Shown here: piece after piece, positions 8,450 to 16,607 of the stretch
How the letters are laid out: the number at the start of each line of letters is the position of its first letter
Position numbering within the stretch: position 1 is the first letter of the stretch
DNA from: Alphaproteobacteria bacterium
GTDB lineage: Bacteria; Pseudomonadota; Alphaproteobacteria; M2410
Length of the DNA: 32,578 nt
Direction of reading: 5' to 3'
Assembly: GCA_006226415.1 (NCBI GenBank)
Contig: SBGZ01000029.1
Location: 1 to 32,578, forward strand
Notes under the pieces: model-generated
The model's input: the letters and a program-made list of their open reading frames with translations, nothing else
Databases searched by the model: none
What the model was told of the DNA's origin: nothing
Position numbers and translations under genes: made by a program

Positions 8450-11233
8450 ATGGATGCGGCAACTGACCTCACACTCACCTTGCCCGATGGCGAGCACTTA
8501 CGCGAAAGTCTGACGGAGATAGGCAAAGACCCGGAGCTCAAGGATTTTGGGCGCCGCAAGGAGGTGCTGACCATCCTGAAAAAGGTTCAGGAGGAGGGCC
8601 GCGCTTCCGCCCGCACCGCGCTGGAGGCGGGATTGGGCGGCATTGAGGTCGCCACCTATCTGTCCGATCTGCAGGACCTCATCATCCAGATCCTTTATGA
8701 TTACACCACTTCCTTCGCCTATCGCGCCTCAACCGAGGTCAAGGGCGAGAAGCTGGGACTGGTCGCCATTGGCGGCTATGGACGCGGGCTCCTGGCGCCG
8801 GGTTCGGACGTCGATATCCTCTTCCTCATGCCCTACAAGCAGACCCCCTGGGGGGAGAGCGTGGTGGAATACATGCTCTACATGCTCTGGGACTTGGGGC
8901 TCAAGGTTGGCCACGCCACCCGCACCCTTGATGACTGCATCAAGCTATCCTTAAGCGATATGACCATTCGCACCTCGCTTCTGGAGATGCGTTATATTTG
9001 GGGTGATCAGGAACTTTTCGACACCTTGATTGACCGCTACGACAAGGAGGTCGTGGCCTCAGCACCGGTTATTGAATTCATTGATGCCAAGCTGGACGAG
9101 CGCAACAAGCGCCACGCCCGCGCCGGGGAGTCGCGCTATCTGGTGGAGCCCAACCTGAAGGAAGGCAAGGGCGGCCTGCGCGATCTGCACACACTCTACT
9201 GGATTGGCAAATATGCCTACCGGGTGACAAGACCCGAGGAGTTGGTCGACAAGGGTCTTTTTTCAAAATCCGAATATCGCCAGTTCCGTCTGGCCGAAGC
9301 CTTTTACTGGACCGTGCGATGCCATTTGCATTTTATGACCGGCCGCGCCGAGGAACGTCTTTCCTTTGAACACCAAATGGAAATGGCCGAGCGCATGAAG
9401 GTGAAATCCCATGGCGGCCTTTCCGCTGTTGAGCGCTTCATGACCCGTTATTTCCGCACCGCCAAGGAAGTGGGGATATTGACGCGGATCTTTTGCGCCG
9501 CCCTGGAACTTGAAGAGAAGAAGCCTGCGCCCTTCGTTGACCGCCTGCTGCCGTTTCGCGCCAGTCGACGCAAGCTGGGGACCGGGGGTATCTTTCAAGT
9601 CGAGCACGGCCGGATTTCCCATGCCGCGCAAAAGCCTTTCCGCTCCGACCCGGTCAACATTTTACGTCTCTTTCAACTCGCCGGTGAGCATCAGCTCGAC
9701 ATCCATCCCACCACCTTAAAAAAAGTGACCCGCCAACGTGCCTTGATTGACGAAGCGTTGCGCGCCAATGAGGATGCCAACCGCATTTTCATGGAAATCC
9801 TGAAATCGACCGAGGACACCGAGCGGGTGTTGCGTTTGATGAACGAAAGCGGTGTGCTTGGGGCCTTCATGCCCGACTTCGGAAAAATCGAAGCCATGAT
9901 GCAGTTCAACATGTACCACCACTATACGGTGGACGAACACACCATCCGCGCCCTGGGCATTCTGGCCCGGATCGAGCGCGGCGAACTTTCCGACGAGCAT
10001 CCCCTCGCCAGCCGCATCATTCACCACGTCAAATCCCGTGATGTGCTCTACATGGCGATTTTCCTCCATGACATTGCCAAGGGCCGCGATGGGGATCATT
10101 CCATTCTTGGCGCGGAGATCGCACGCGAAGTCGGCCCGCGCTTCGGCTTTTCCTCAAGTGACACCGAAACCATTGCCTGGCTCGTGGAATATCATCTTTT
10201 GTTTTCCGAATATGCGCAGACCCGCGACATCTCAGATCCCATGACCGTCGACAATTTTGTCTCCATCGTTCAGACGCCCGAACGCTTGCGTTTGCTTTTG
10301 ATTTTGACGGTTGCCGATATCCGCGCGGTCGGGCCGGGGGTCTGGAACGGCTGGAAGGGCGAACTTCTGCGCCAGCTCTATGAAGAGGCTGAACAACGCA
10401 TTTCTGGCGGTCTTGGCTCACAGCCGCGCGAGCGGCAAATTCAAAATGCCAAGCTCCAGCTGCGCGAAAACCTGGCCGATTGGCCGGAAGAAGAATGGCA
10501 AGCCTATCTCGACCGGCACGAGGCCCCCTACTGGCTGGGTCTGGATAGCAACACGCACCGCCGACATGCCGAAGCGCTGCGTCAGGCCGATGCGGAAGGC
10601 TTGGCAGAAGGTGCCGTGCTGGTGCAGGCGGTACCGGATCAGTTCCGGGATGTGACGCAGGTTTCTATCTATACCCCCGACCAGGTGGGGCTCTTTGCAA
10701 AGCTCACCGGCGCGCTCAAAGTCACCGGTGCCTCCATTGCCGATGCCAAGGTCTTTACCACCAAGGACGGCATGGCACTCGACGTCTTTTGGGTTCAGGG
10801 CACCCACGGCGGCCCCATTTCCAACCCGGACAATCTCAAACGCCTCAAGGCCAACATCGAAAAAGTGTTGGCCGGCAAGCTTGATCCGGCAACCGCCATG
10901 CCGCGGCCTTTGTCCCGTCGCCGCGAAGAGGCCTTTTCCGTCGAGCCGGAGGTCCTGCTCGACAACGGCGCCTCCAATATTTGTACGGTGATCGAGGTCT
11001 CCGGTCTGGACCGGCCGGGACTGCTGTTTGATGTGGCAAATGCCATCGTCGGTCTTGGGCTGTCGGTTTCTTCGGCCCATGTCGCCACTTTTGGCGAGCG
11101 CATGGTGGGCGTGATCTATGTGAAAGACGTTTACGGCTACAAAATCACCCACGAGGTGAAGCTCAGAAAAATCCGCACTGCCCTCACAGAGGCCGTGGAG
11201 GGTTCATCCAAGCCCCAGCAGGCCGCTGAATAA
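8450..11233 (+). CDS. glnD: bifunctional [protein-PII] uridylyltransferase/uridylyl-removing enzyme GlnD
   Basis: Senses glutamine and adds UMP to, or removes it from, PII proteins, setting glutamine synthetase activity and Ntr signalling. The protein is 927 residues from ATG 8450, the family's usual size. The nucleotidyltransferase domain has GGYGRG at 108-113 and SDVD at 119-122. A GlnE-like helical region follows. The HD hydrolase domain carries H540-D541 in FLHDIAKGRDGDHS. Two C-terminal ACT domains begin near 737 (SIYTPDQVGLFAKL) and 846 (EVSGLDRPGLLFDV). An in-frame TTG at 8426 is possible, but the ATG gives the more typical N-terminus. It is followed by murJ. Confidence 0.95.
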   Translation: MDAATDLTLTLPDGEHLRESLTEIGKDPELKDFGRRKEVLTILKKVQEEGRASARTALEAGLGGIEVATYLSDLQDLIIQILYDYTTSFAYRASTEVKGEKLGLVAIGGYGRGLLAPGSDVDILFLMPYKQTPWGESVVEYMLYMLWDLGLKVGHATRTLDDCIKLSLSDMTIRTSLLEMRYIWGDQELFDTLIDRYDKEVVASAPVIEFIDAKLDERNKRHARAGESRYLVEPNLKEGKGGLRDLHTLYWIGKYAYRVTRPEELVDKGLFSKSEYRQFRLAEAFYWTVRCHLHFMTGRAEERLSFEHQMEMAERMKVKSHGGLSAVERFMTRYFRTAKEVGILTRIFCAALELEEKKPAPFVDRLLPFRASRRKLGTGGIFQVEHGRISHAAQKPFRSDPVNILRLFQLAGEHQLDIHPTTLKKVTRQRALIDEALRANEDANRIFMEILKSTEDTERVLRLMNESGVLGAFMPDFGKIEAMMQFNMYHHYTVDEHTIRALGILARIERGELSDEHPLASRIIHHVKSRDVLYMAIFLHDIAKGRDGDHSILGAEIAREVGPRFGFSSSDTETIAWLVEYHLLFSEYAQTRDISDPMTVDNFVSIVQTPERLRLLLILTVADIRAVGPGVWNGWKGELLRQLYEEAEQRISGGLGSQPRERQIQNAKLQLRENLADWPEEEWQAYLDRHEAPYWLGLDSNTHRRHAEALRQADAEGLAEGAVLVQAVPDQFRDVTQVSIYTPDQVGLFAKLTGALKVTGASIADAKVFTTKDGMALDVFWVQGTHGGPISNPDNLKRLKANIEKVLAGKLDPATAMPRPLSRRREEAFSVEPEVLLDNGASNICTVIEVSGLDRPGLLFDVANAIVGLGLSVSSAHVATFGERMVGVIYVKDVYGYKITHEVKLRKIRTALTEAVEGSSKPQQAAE

Positions 11234-11270
11234 GACCATCCCGCCTAAATGCCGCAAAGCGGTCTTGTTT
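11232..11270 (+). terminator. possible weak stem-loop between glnD and murJ
   Basis: AAGACC at 11232-11237 can pair with GGTCTT at 11261-11266, followed by GTTTT. A competing smaller hairpin is CCGC-AAA-GCGG (11252-11262). The long loop and alternative pairing make this a weak terminator or attenuator at best. It lies between the glnD stop and the preferred murJ ATG at 11300. Confidence 0.25.
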
Positions 11271-11299
11271 TGGTCCCCGAAGCAGCCTACCAAGTCTCC

Positions 11300-12844
11300 A
11301 TGTCACTTTTTAAGAACAGCGCGGTCGTTGCCGCCATGACCATGATCTCCCGGGTGCTTGGCTTTGTCCGGGATATTTTGATCGCGCGCTTTCTCGGCAT
11401 CGGGCCGATCGCTGATGCCTTCTTTTATGCCTTCACCTTTCCCAATCTCTTTCGGCGCCTCTTTGGGGAGGGCGCGTTTAACTCCGCCTTTGTGCCGCTC
11501 TATGCCAAGAAGCTGGAAGGCGAGGGCGAAGAAGCCGCCCGCCGATTTTCCGCCGAAGCGCTCGCGGTCTTGCTGCTCTCTCTTGTGATCTTGACCCTTG
11601 TCGCCGAAATCTTCATGCCCGCGCTCATTCTCCTCATCGCGCCGGGCTTTGCTGATACGCCGGAAAAATTTGAGCTGACAGTCCTCTTTACACGGATTTC
11701 TTTTCCTTACCTTTTGTTTGTCTCATTGGTGGCCCTGCAATCAGGTATCTTGAATTCAAGAGGCAAATTTGCCGCCGCCGCCGCCGCGCCGATCCTTCTC
11801 AACATTGTTCTGATCACAGCCTTGATGACCGTCCGGCCCTGGTTCGAAACAACGGGGCATCTTCTGTCCTTCGGGGTGGCGATTGCCGGCATCGCGCAAT
11901 TTATTGTCCTCGCCGTCGCCTGTCAGCGCCTGGGCGCCCTGCCGCGCCTGCCGCGCCCGCGCCTCACCCCGGATGTGCGCCGTCTTATCCGGCTTGGCGT
12001 GCCCGGCGCCATCGCCGGCGGCATCACGCAGATCAATCTGGTGGTGGGCGGCATCATCGCCTCTCTGGAAGATGGTGCCCGCGCGATCCTTTATTATGCG
12101 GACCGGCTCTATCAATTGCCGCTCGGCGTCATTGGGGTGGCGCTCGGCGTTGCGCTTCTGCCGGAGCTTTCGCGCCGCCTGCGGGCCGGAGACGGAGAGG
12201 GGGTCGAACGCGGCCAGAACCGCGCCCTTGAAATCGCCCTTTATTTTACGCTTCCCGCCGCCGTGGCGCTCTTTGCCATGCCGCAGTTTCTGATCACCGC
12301 GCTTTTTGAGCGCGGCGCCTTCGACACGGCGGCCACCGAGGCAACAGCGGCCGCCTTACGCCTTTTTGCCCTCGGCCTGCCTGCTTTTGTGCTGATCAAA
12401 GTTTTTTCGCCCGCCTTCTTTGCCCGCGAGGACACCAAGACCCCGATGCGATATGCCGCCGTCGGGGTGGCGGTAAACATTGGCGTTTCCCTGGCCCTGT
12501 TCTGGCAGATCGGATTTCTGGCTATTGCCCTGGCGACCACCCTGTCAGGCTGGGTCAATGCGGGTCTTCTCTGGCGGCGCCTCTCCGCCCTGGAGCATTT
12601 CACTTTAGACAGCCAAATCCGCCGGTCCCTGCCCAAGATGGCGCTGGCGAGCCTGGCCATGGGGCTCTTGGTGGCTGTGCTGGCGGGTGAGGCGGTCTCC
12701 CTGGGGGACACAAGCCTTGTCCGTATTGCCGCCCTTGGCATCATTGTTGCGCTGGGTCTCGGCCTTTACATCACCCTCACCTTCGCCATGAAGGCCGTCC
12801 GCGTGCCCGACCTCAAAGCCGCCTTTAGCAAGCGTGGCGGCTGA
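11300..12844 (+). CDS. murJ: lipid II flippase MurJ (MviN)
   Basis: Flips the peptidoglycan precursor lipid II across the inner membrane. The 514-residue polytopic protein has the family N-terminus: MSLFKNSAVVAAMTMISRVL, then GFVRD, ADAFFYAFTFPNLFRRLFGEGAFNSAFVP. About 14 hydrophobic helices of the MOP exporter fold follow, with charged residues in the central cavity region (RDILIARFLG, ARAILYYADRLYQLPLGVIG). I chose ATG 11300; a start at 11249 would add 17 untypical residues. It sits between glnD and trpS, the usual alphaproteobacterial order. Confidence 0.94.
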   Translation: MSLFKNSAVVAAMTMISRVLGFVRDILIARFLGIGPIADAFFYAFTFPNLFRRLFGEGAFNSAFVPLYAKKLEGEGEEAARRFSAEALAVLLLSLVILTLVAEIFMPALILLIAPGFADTPEKFELTVLFTRISFPYLLFVSLVALQSGILNSRGKFAAAAAAPILLNIVLITALMTVRPWFETTGHLLSFGVAIAGIAQFIVLAVACQRLGALPRLPRPRLTPDVRRLIRLGVPGAIAGGITQINLVVGGIIASLEDGARAILYYADRLYQLPLGVIGVALGVALLPELSRRLRAGDGEGVERGQNRALEIALYFTLPAAVALFAMPQFLITALFERGAFDTAATEATAAALRLFALGLPAFVLIKVFSPAFFAREDTKTPMRYAAVGVAVNIGVSLALFWQIGFLAIALATTLSGWVNAGLLWRRLSALEHFTLDSQIRRSLPKMALASLAMGLLVAVLAGEAVSLGDTSLVRIAALGIIVALGLGLYITLTFAMKAVRVPDLKAAFSKRGG

Positions 12845-12867
12845 AACTTCCGGCAAAACCCTTGAAA

Positions 12868-12907
12868 GCCGCCATTAAAGCGGCCATAAAGCGCCTCGGT
12901 TGAGGCG
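12868..12907 (+). terminator. two hairpins after murJ, possible terminator
   Basis: GCCGC-7 nt-GCGGC (12868-12884) is followed by CGCCTC-GGTT-GAGGCG (12892-12907). The second has a perfect six-pair stem and four-base loop. The nearest T-rich run (CTCTTTTAACTTTT) begins about 20 bases later, so it is not a textbook intrinsic terminator. It separates murJ from trpS. Confidence 0.35.
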
Positions 12908-12961
12908 GCAGCGCTTCATGCCGCTCTTTTAACTTTTGATGTTTCTTGAAAGCCAAGCCCG

Positions 12962-14002
12962 ATGAACGACACACCGTCAGCCTATAACGGACCGACCCGC
13001 GTCTTTTCCGGCGTGCAGCCCACGGGTAATCTGCACCTTGGAAATTATCTCGGCGCGATCAAGAACTTCGTGAAGATGCAAGACACCCACGCCGGGCTTT
13101 ACTGCATCGTCGATATGCATGCCATTACGGTTTTTCAGGACCCGAAAGAACTCAAGGCCAGCATTCGCGAAGTCACGGCGCTTTTCATGGCGTCCGGCCT
13201 TGATCCGAAAAAGTCCATCCTGTTCAACCAGTCCAAAGTTTCGGCTCATGCGGAACTGGCCTGGATCCTGAACTGCGTGGCGCGCATGGGTTGGCTCAAT
13301 CGCATGACCCAGTTCAAGGAAAAGGCAGGCAAGCACAAGGAAAACGCCTCTGTTGGGCTCTTTGCCTATCCGGTGCTCATGGCCGCTGACATTCTGGCTT
13401 ACCGGGCGACCCATGTGCCGGTCGGCGACGACCAAAAACAGCACCTTGAGCTTGCCCGTGACATCGCCCAGAAGTTCAACAATGACTACGGCGCTTTAAA
13501 GCAGGGATGTGAGAATTTCTTTCCGTTGCCTGATCCGCTGATCCAGGGTCCCGGCGCGCGCATTATGTCGCTTCGGGACGGGTCGAAAAAAATGTCGAAG
13601 TCCGAAACCTCCGACATGACCCGCATCAACATGACCGATGATGCCGACACCATTGCGCAGAAAATTCGCAAAGCCCGCACCGATCCCGATCCCTTGCCGA
13701 GCGAAGTGGGAGGTCTTGAAGGCCGTGCCGAAGCCCGCAATCTTGTGGGCATCTATGCGGCGTTATCAGACACCACTGCCGAAGAGGTGCTCAATGAAAT
13801 GGGCGGACTGCAGTTCTCTGAATTCAAGCCCAAGCTGGTCGATCTCACGTTAAGCGTTCTCGAGCCCATCAATCACCGTTTTGTTGAGCTCATGAACAAT
13901 GCGGAGGAAATCGATCTGATTCTGGCCGATGGCGCGGGGCGTGCGGCTGAGATTGCCGATCCCATCCTGGCGGAAGTTAAAGAGCTGGTTGGATTTGTTT
14001 AA
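12962..14002 (+). CDS. trpS: tryptophanyl-tRNA synthetase
   Basis: Charges tRNA-Trp. This class I synthetase of 346 residues carries the HIGH-like signature GNLHLGNY at 22-29 and KMSKS at 210-214. Other family features are FSGVQPTG at 15-22, [21 protein letters not shown], and the [28 protein letters not shown] stretch that binds tryptophan and the adenylate. The ATG at 12962 gives a normal N-terminus. It is downstream of murJ as in other Alphaproteobacteria, and a hairpin follows the stop. Confidence 0.96.
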   Translation: MNDTPSAYNGPTRVFSGVQPTGNLHLGNYLGAIKNFVKMQDTHAGLYCIVDMHAITVFQDPKELKASIREVTALFMASGLDPKKSILFNQSKVSAHAELAWILNCVARMGWLNRMTQFKEKAGKHKENASVGLFAYPVLMAADILAYRATHVPVGDDQKQHLELARDIAQKFNNDYGALKQGCENFFPLPDPLIQGPGARIMSLRDGSKKMSKSETSDMTRINMTDDADTIAQKIRKARTDPDPLPSEVGGLEGRAEARNLVGIYAALSDTTAEEVLNEMGGLQFSEFKPKLVDLTLSVLEPINHRFVELMNNAEEIDLILADGAGRAAEIADPILAEVKELVGFV

Positions 14003-14025
14003 GTTCAAAGTAGACGTTGCATATT

Positions 14026-14058
14026 CCGAGGACGACTAAAAAACTTGGTCGTTCTCGG
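14026..14058 (+). terminator. long stem-loop downstream of trpS
   Basis: CCGAGGACGAC at 14026-14036 pairs with GTCGTTCTCGG at 14048-14058 in an 11-pair stem with one G-T pair and an 11-base loop containing an A run. No T tract follows on either strand, so it may be a processing or Rho-linked 3' end structure, not an intrinsic terminator. Confidence 0.4.
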
Positions 14059-14100
14059 GCTTGGGGCCCGTGACCCATGCGCCGCACCTTCAAACAAATC

Positions 14101-14190
14101 TAGGGTTCCCCCGCGAAGGCGGGGGTCCAGAGCAACACACCAAGGCATCAGAGGTGGCCCCTGGGTTCCCGCCTGCGCGGGAACACGCGT
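14101..14190. repeat. inverted pair of REP-like palindromes
   Basis: The first hairpin is CCCCCGC-GAAG-GCGGGGG (14108-14125, seven-pair stem). The second is GTTCCCGC-CTGC-GCGGGAAC (14165-14184, eight-pair stem). The reverse complement of the first unit (CTGGACCCCCGCCTTCGCGG) resembles the second (CTGGGTTCCCGCCTGCGCGG), so the two are inverted copies about 40 bases apart, like a BIME. Such palindromes are dispersed in many alphaproteobacterial genomes. The element ends next to the stop of the following minus-strand gene. No RAYT transposase is in the window. Confidence 0.75.
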
Positions 14191-14203
14191 GGGATGTCTA
14201 ATG

Positions 14204-14776
14204 TCATCCCACCACTTCCAGCTCCGGCCAGAATTTCCTCCATTTGGCTTCTTTCTCCTGGCGGCGGGCATCGCCTTTGTTCCAGGGATTGGCGCGCAGG
14301 CGCATTGCCAAGAGATCGCTTAAGCCAAAGGGGGCATAAAGCCGCGGCGCGCCCGTTCCATCTGCATAAAGTCCAATGGCGCAGCTGGCATGAAGAAACC
14401 GGTCCACCCCCTCAAAGCTTGAGGTCAAAGGCGGATAGGGGTGGCCAAACTTTTCCGGGTACCACAAATGCACCCGCGCCTGATTGCGCACTTCGATGCG
14501 TGCCGGAAAATCCGGAAAACTGGCATCCACCTGTCGGATAATGAGATCTTCCGCCTCAAAGGAGGTGTCGCTTTTGTCAAAATAAAAGACATCATAGTCA
14601 TCAATGCCATGCGCCACGGGCCGACCTGTTTTGACATTCCAGACCGTTTGAAAAAGGCATCCGGCAACAATGATCCAATTGGGCAGATCAAGCCGAACAA
14701 GCCCCTCAAAGAGCTCCTGGAGGGCTCGGTTGGCAAGAAGGATTTGCAAAACGGTGTTTTCATCAGAGGTCGACAT
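14204..14776 (-). CDS. nucleotidyltransferase-like protein (DUF925 / NTP_transf_6 family)
   Basis: A 190-residue protein of the family annotated as nucleotidyltransferase-like; its substrate is unknown. The fold signature is visible: IIVAGCLFQTVWN at 35-47 followed by GIDDYDVFYFD at 57-67, where D60 and D62 form the DxD metal pair. The family's C-terminal FGLSDLLAMRLRANP is also present. I chose the ATG at 14774-14776 (MSTSDENT); a longer reading to 14839 adds an arginine-rich untypical stretch. It lies alone on the minus strand between trpS and the DUF2333 gene, with a palindromic repeat at its 3' end. This may mark an insertion into the otherwise conserved block. Confidence 0.75.
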   Translation of the reverse strand: MSTSDENTVLQILLANRALQELFEGLVRLDLPNWIIVAGCLFQTVWNVKTGRPVAHGIDDYDVFYFDKSDTSFEAEDLIIRQVDASFPDFPARIEVRNQARVHLWYPEKFGHPYPPLTSSFEGVDRFLHASCAIGLYADGTGAPRLYAPFGLSDLLAMRLRANPWNKGDARRQEKEAKWRKFWPELEVVG

Positions 14777-14936
14777 GGTCCATGAGAGTCTGCGGCATGT
14801 CCCCCGCCACAGCCAGCGCCTTGGCCCGATTATCCCCAAACAATCCGGCCCGCCTGACTTTTCTCTTGATCAAAAGGGTCAAGCACCCCATCTATGAAGG
14901 AACTGCACTGACATACGGGACAAGGACACGTCGGTC

Positions 14937-16001
14937 ATGGATATAGGGCGGGGCTTTCGCCGCATCGCACTTTACTTGCGCAAACTGAGCGCGGGCCTCG
15001 TGGGGCTTTTTGCCGCCCTGCCGCGTTTCTTTCGCCGCCTCGTTAAATGGCGTCCCGGCCAGGGCGGCTACAGCCCTTCCAGTGAAAACCTCAAGGTTAC
15101 TGGACGGCTGTTAATCCTGGGCGTCTTGCTCATCGTCAGCTTTTATGTGGTTGGCGCCTTCATGATCAACACCATCGATACCAATCTGGACTTCAAACCC
15201 TTGAATGCGCCAGAGGCCGGGCAGAGCCGGGCGGTTGCCATAACCACCGCGCTCATTGACCGCGAAGTAAACGCCCATGGCTGGACCGCTAACGATCCTT
15301 TTTTCAAGCCCGCGGCCTTGCTCGACAACATGCCGAATTTTCAGCAGGGACTGATCGCCTCGCTGGCACGCTTCTCCTTCGAGTTGACGGACCAGCTGGG
15401 CCGTACCCGTGGCTCTTCCCAGGCCGATCCGGATCTGCAGGAAGCTTCAGGGCTTTTGCAATATTCCGGCGACAAATGGCTTTGGGATCCATCGGTCAGT
15501 CTCATGCCGACAGCGACCTCCGAGCAGCAATATCGCAAGGCCGCCAAAGCGCTCAGCGCCTACAACAAGCGTCTGAGCACCGGTGAAGCGGTTTTTGAGC
15601 GCCGCTCGGACAATCTCTTGGCAACGCTGGACCGGATCGCACTTGATATCGGCTCGTCCTCAGCGGTCATTGATACCTTCGTCGGCGAAAAGAGCGGCTT
15701 TCCGTTTCATCGTCAGGCAGATGACGTCTTCTACACCGTCAAGGGTCAGTCCTACGGTTATTACATGATCCTCAGGGCCCTCGGTGAAGACTTCAAGGAC
15801 GTCATCAAGGAACGCAATTTGGAAAGCTCCTACGCCGAAATGCTCAGAAGTTTTCAGCTTACCGCCGAGATGGAGCCCTTGGTCATCATGAACGGTACGC
15901 CCGATTCGCAAATCATTCCCTGCCATCTGTGCAGTCAGGGTTTTTATCTTCTGCGTGGCCGCACGCAGCTGCGCGAGATTACCAATATCCTCCTGAAATA
16001 G
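14937..16001 (+). CDS. DUF2333 family membrane-anchored protein
   Basis: A 354-residue protein matching the alphaproteobacterial DUF2333 family, whose function is not known. A basic cytoplasmic N-terminus (about 1-56, many Arg/Lys) leads to one transmembrane helix at about 57-77 (GRLLILGVLLIVSFYVVGAF). A large, presumably periplasmic domain follows with no recognisable catalytic motif. Conserved-looking stretches are HGWTANDPFFKPAALLDNMPN and the C-terminal PLVIMNGTPDS and CHLCSQGFYLLRGR. The two cysteines in CHLC could be structural. The topology is that of a signal-anchor protein. The universal stress protein gene follows 81 bases downstream. Confidence 0.75.
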   Translation: MDIGRGFRRIALYLRKLSAGLVGLFAALPRFFRRLVKWRPGQGGYSPSSENLKVTGRLLILGVLLIVSFYVVGAFMINTIDTNLDFKPLNAPEAGQSRAVAITTALIDREVNAHGWTANDPFFKPAALLDNMPNFQQGLIASLARFSFELTDQLGRTRGSSQADPDLQEASGLLQYSGDKWLWDPSVSLMPTATSEQQYRKAAKALSAYNKRLSTGEAVFERRSDNLLATLDRIALDIGSSSAVIDTFVGEKSGFPFHRQADDVFYTVKGQSYGYYMILRALGEDFKDVIKERNLESSYAEMLRSFQLTAEMEPLVIMNGTPDSQIIPCHLCSQGFYLLRGRTQLREITNILLK

Positions 16002-16082
16002 GGCGCCGACATTAAAGGTTGTCGACATTCAAGACGCATTTGTGGCTTGTGAGGGTTCGCGCGACATGGCAATTTGAGCCCC

Positions 16083-16592
16083 ATGACAACACCACCTACT
16101 TCCCCCACCCCTGAAGGCGCGGCTCTCCGCAAGCGCAAGTTTCTTTGCGTGGTGGATTCCTCCGACGAATGCGCGGCAGCGGTCCATTTCGCGGCCCGCC
16201 GAGCCGCCAACACGGGCGGTCATGTCGCGCTCCTCTTCGTGGTCGAACCGGAGGAGTATCAGCATTGGTCTGCCGTTAAAGACATTATGCGCGAAGAGTC
16301 CCACGAGGAGGCGCAGGACGTCTTAAAGAAATTCGCCGACAAGATTCAACAGGTCACCGGCGGTCCCGCCGAGCTGATCATTCGCGAGGGCAAAATCCGC
16401 GAACAAATCAACGCGCTTGTCAGCGAAGACCGCGAGATCGGCGTTCTGGTGCTGGGCGCGGCCACCGGCAAGGAAGGTCCGGGCCCGCTGGTCTCCACGC
16501 TTGCTGGTCGCGATCAGGCCGGACGCTTTCCGATCCCGGTGACTGTGGTTCCCGGCAATTTGACCGATGAAGAAATAGACGCGCTGGCCTGA
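16083..16592 (+). CDS. universal stress protein (UspA family)
   Basis: A single Usp domain in 169 residues. It has the beta-1 segment KFLCVVDSSDECAAAVHFAA near the N-terminus, then HVALLFVVEP, and a C-terminal VLVLGAATGKEGPGPLVSTL and FPIPVTVVPG. The nucleotide-binding loop of ATP-type Usps (G-2x-G-9x-G-S/T) is not matched cleanly, so nucleotide binding is uncertain. A TTG at 16074 is in frame, but the ATG at 16083 fits better. In rhizobia a Usp gene commonly lies between trpS and nfu, the position found here. It converges with the cyclase gene 15 bases downstream. Confidence 0.88.
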   Translation: MTTPPTSPTPEGAALRKRKFLCVVDSSDECAAAVHFAARRAANTGGHVALLFVVEPEEYQHWSAVKDIMREESHEEAQDVLKKFADKIQQVTGGPAELIIREGKIREQINALVSEDREIGVLVLGAATGKEGPGPLVSTLAGRDQAGRFPIPVTVVPGNLTDEEIDALA

Positions 16593-16607
16593 CAGGTTCT
16601 ATCGGCC

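Noticed and set aside
10418-11152. 244-codon minus-strand frame opposite the ACT domains of glnD
   Set aside because: Shadow of GlnD coding; no recognisable domain.
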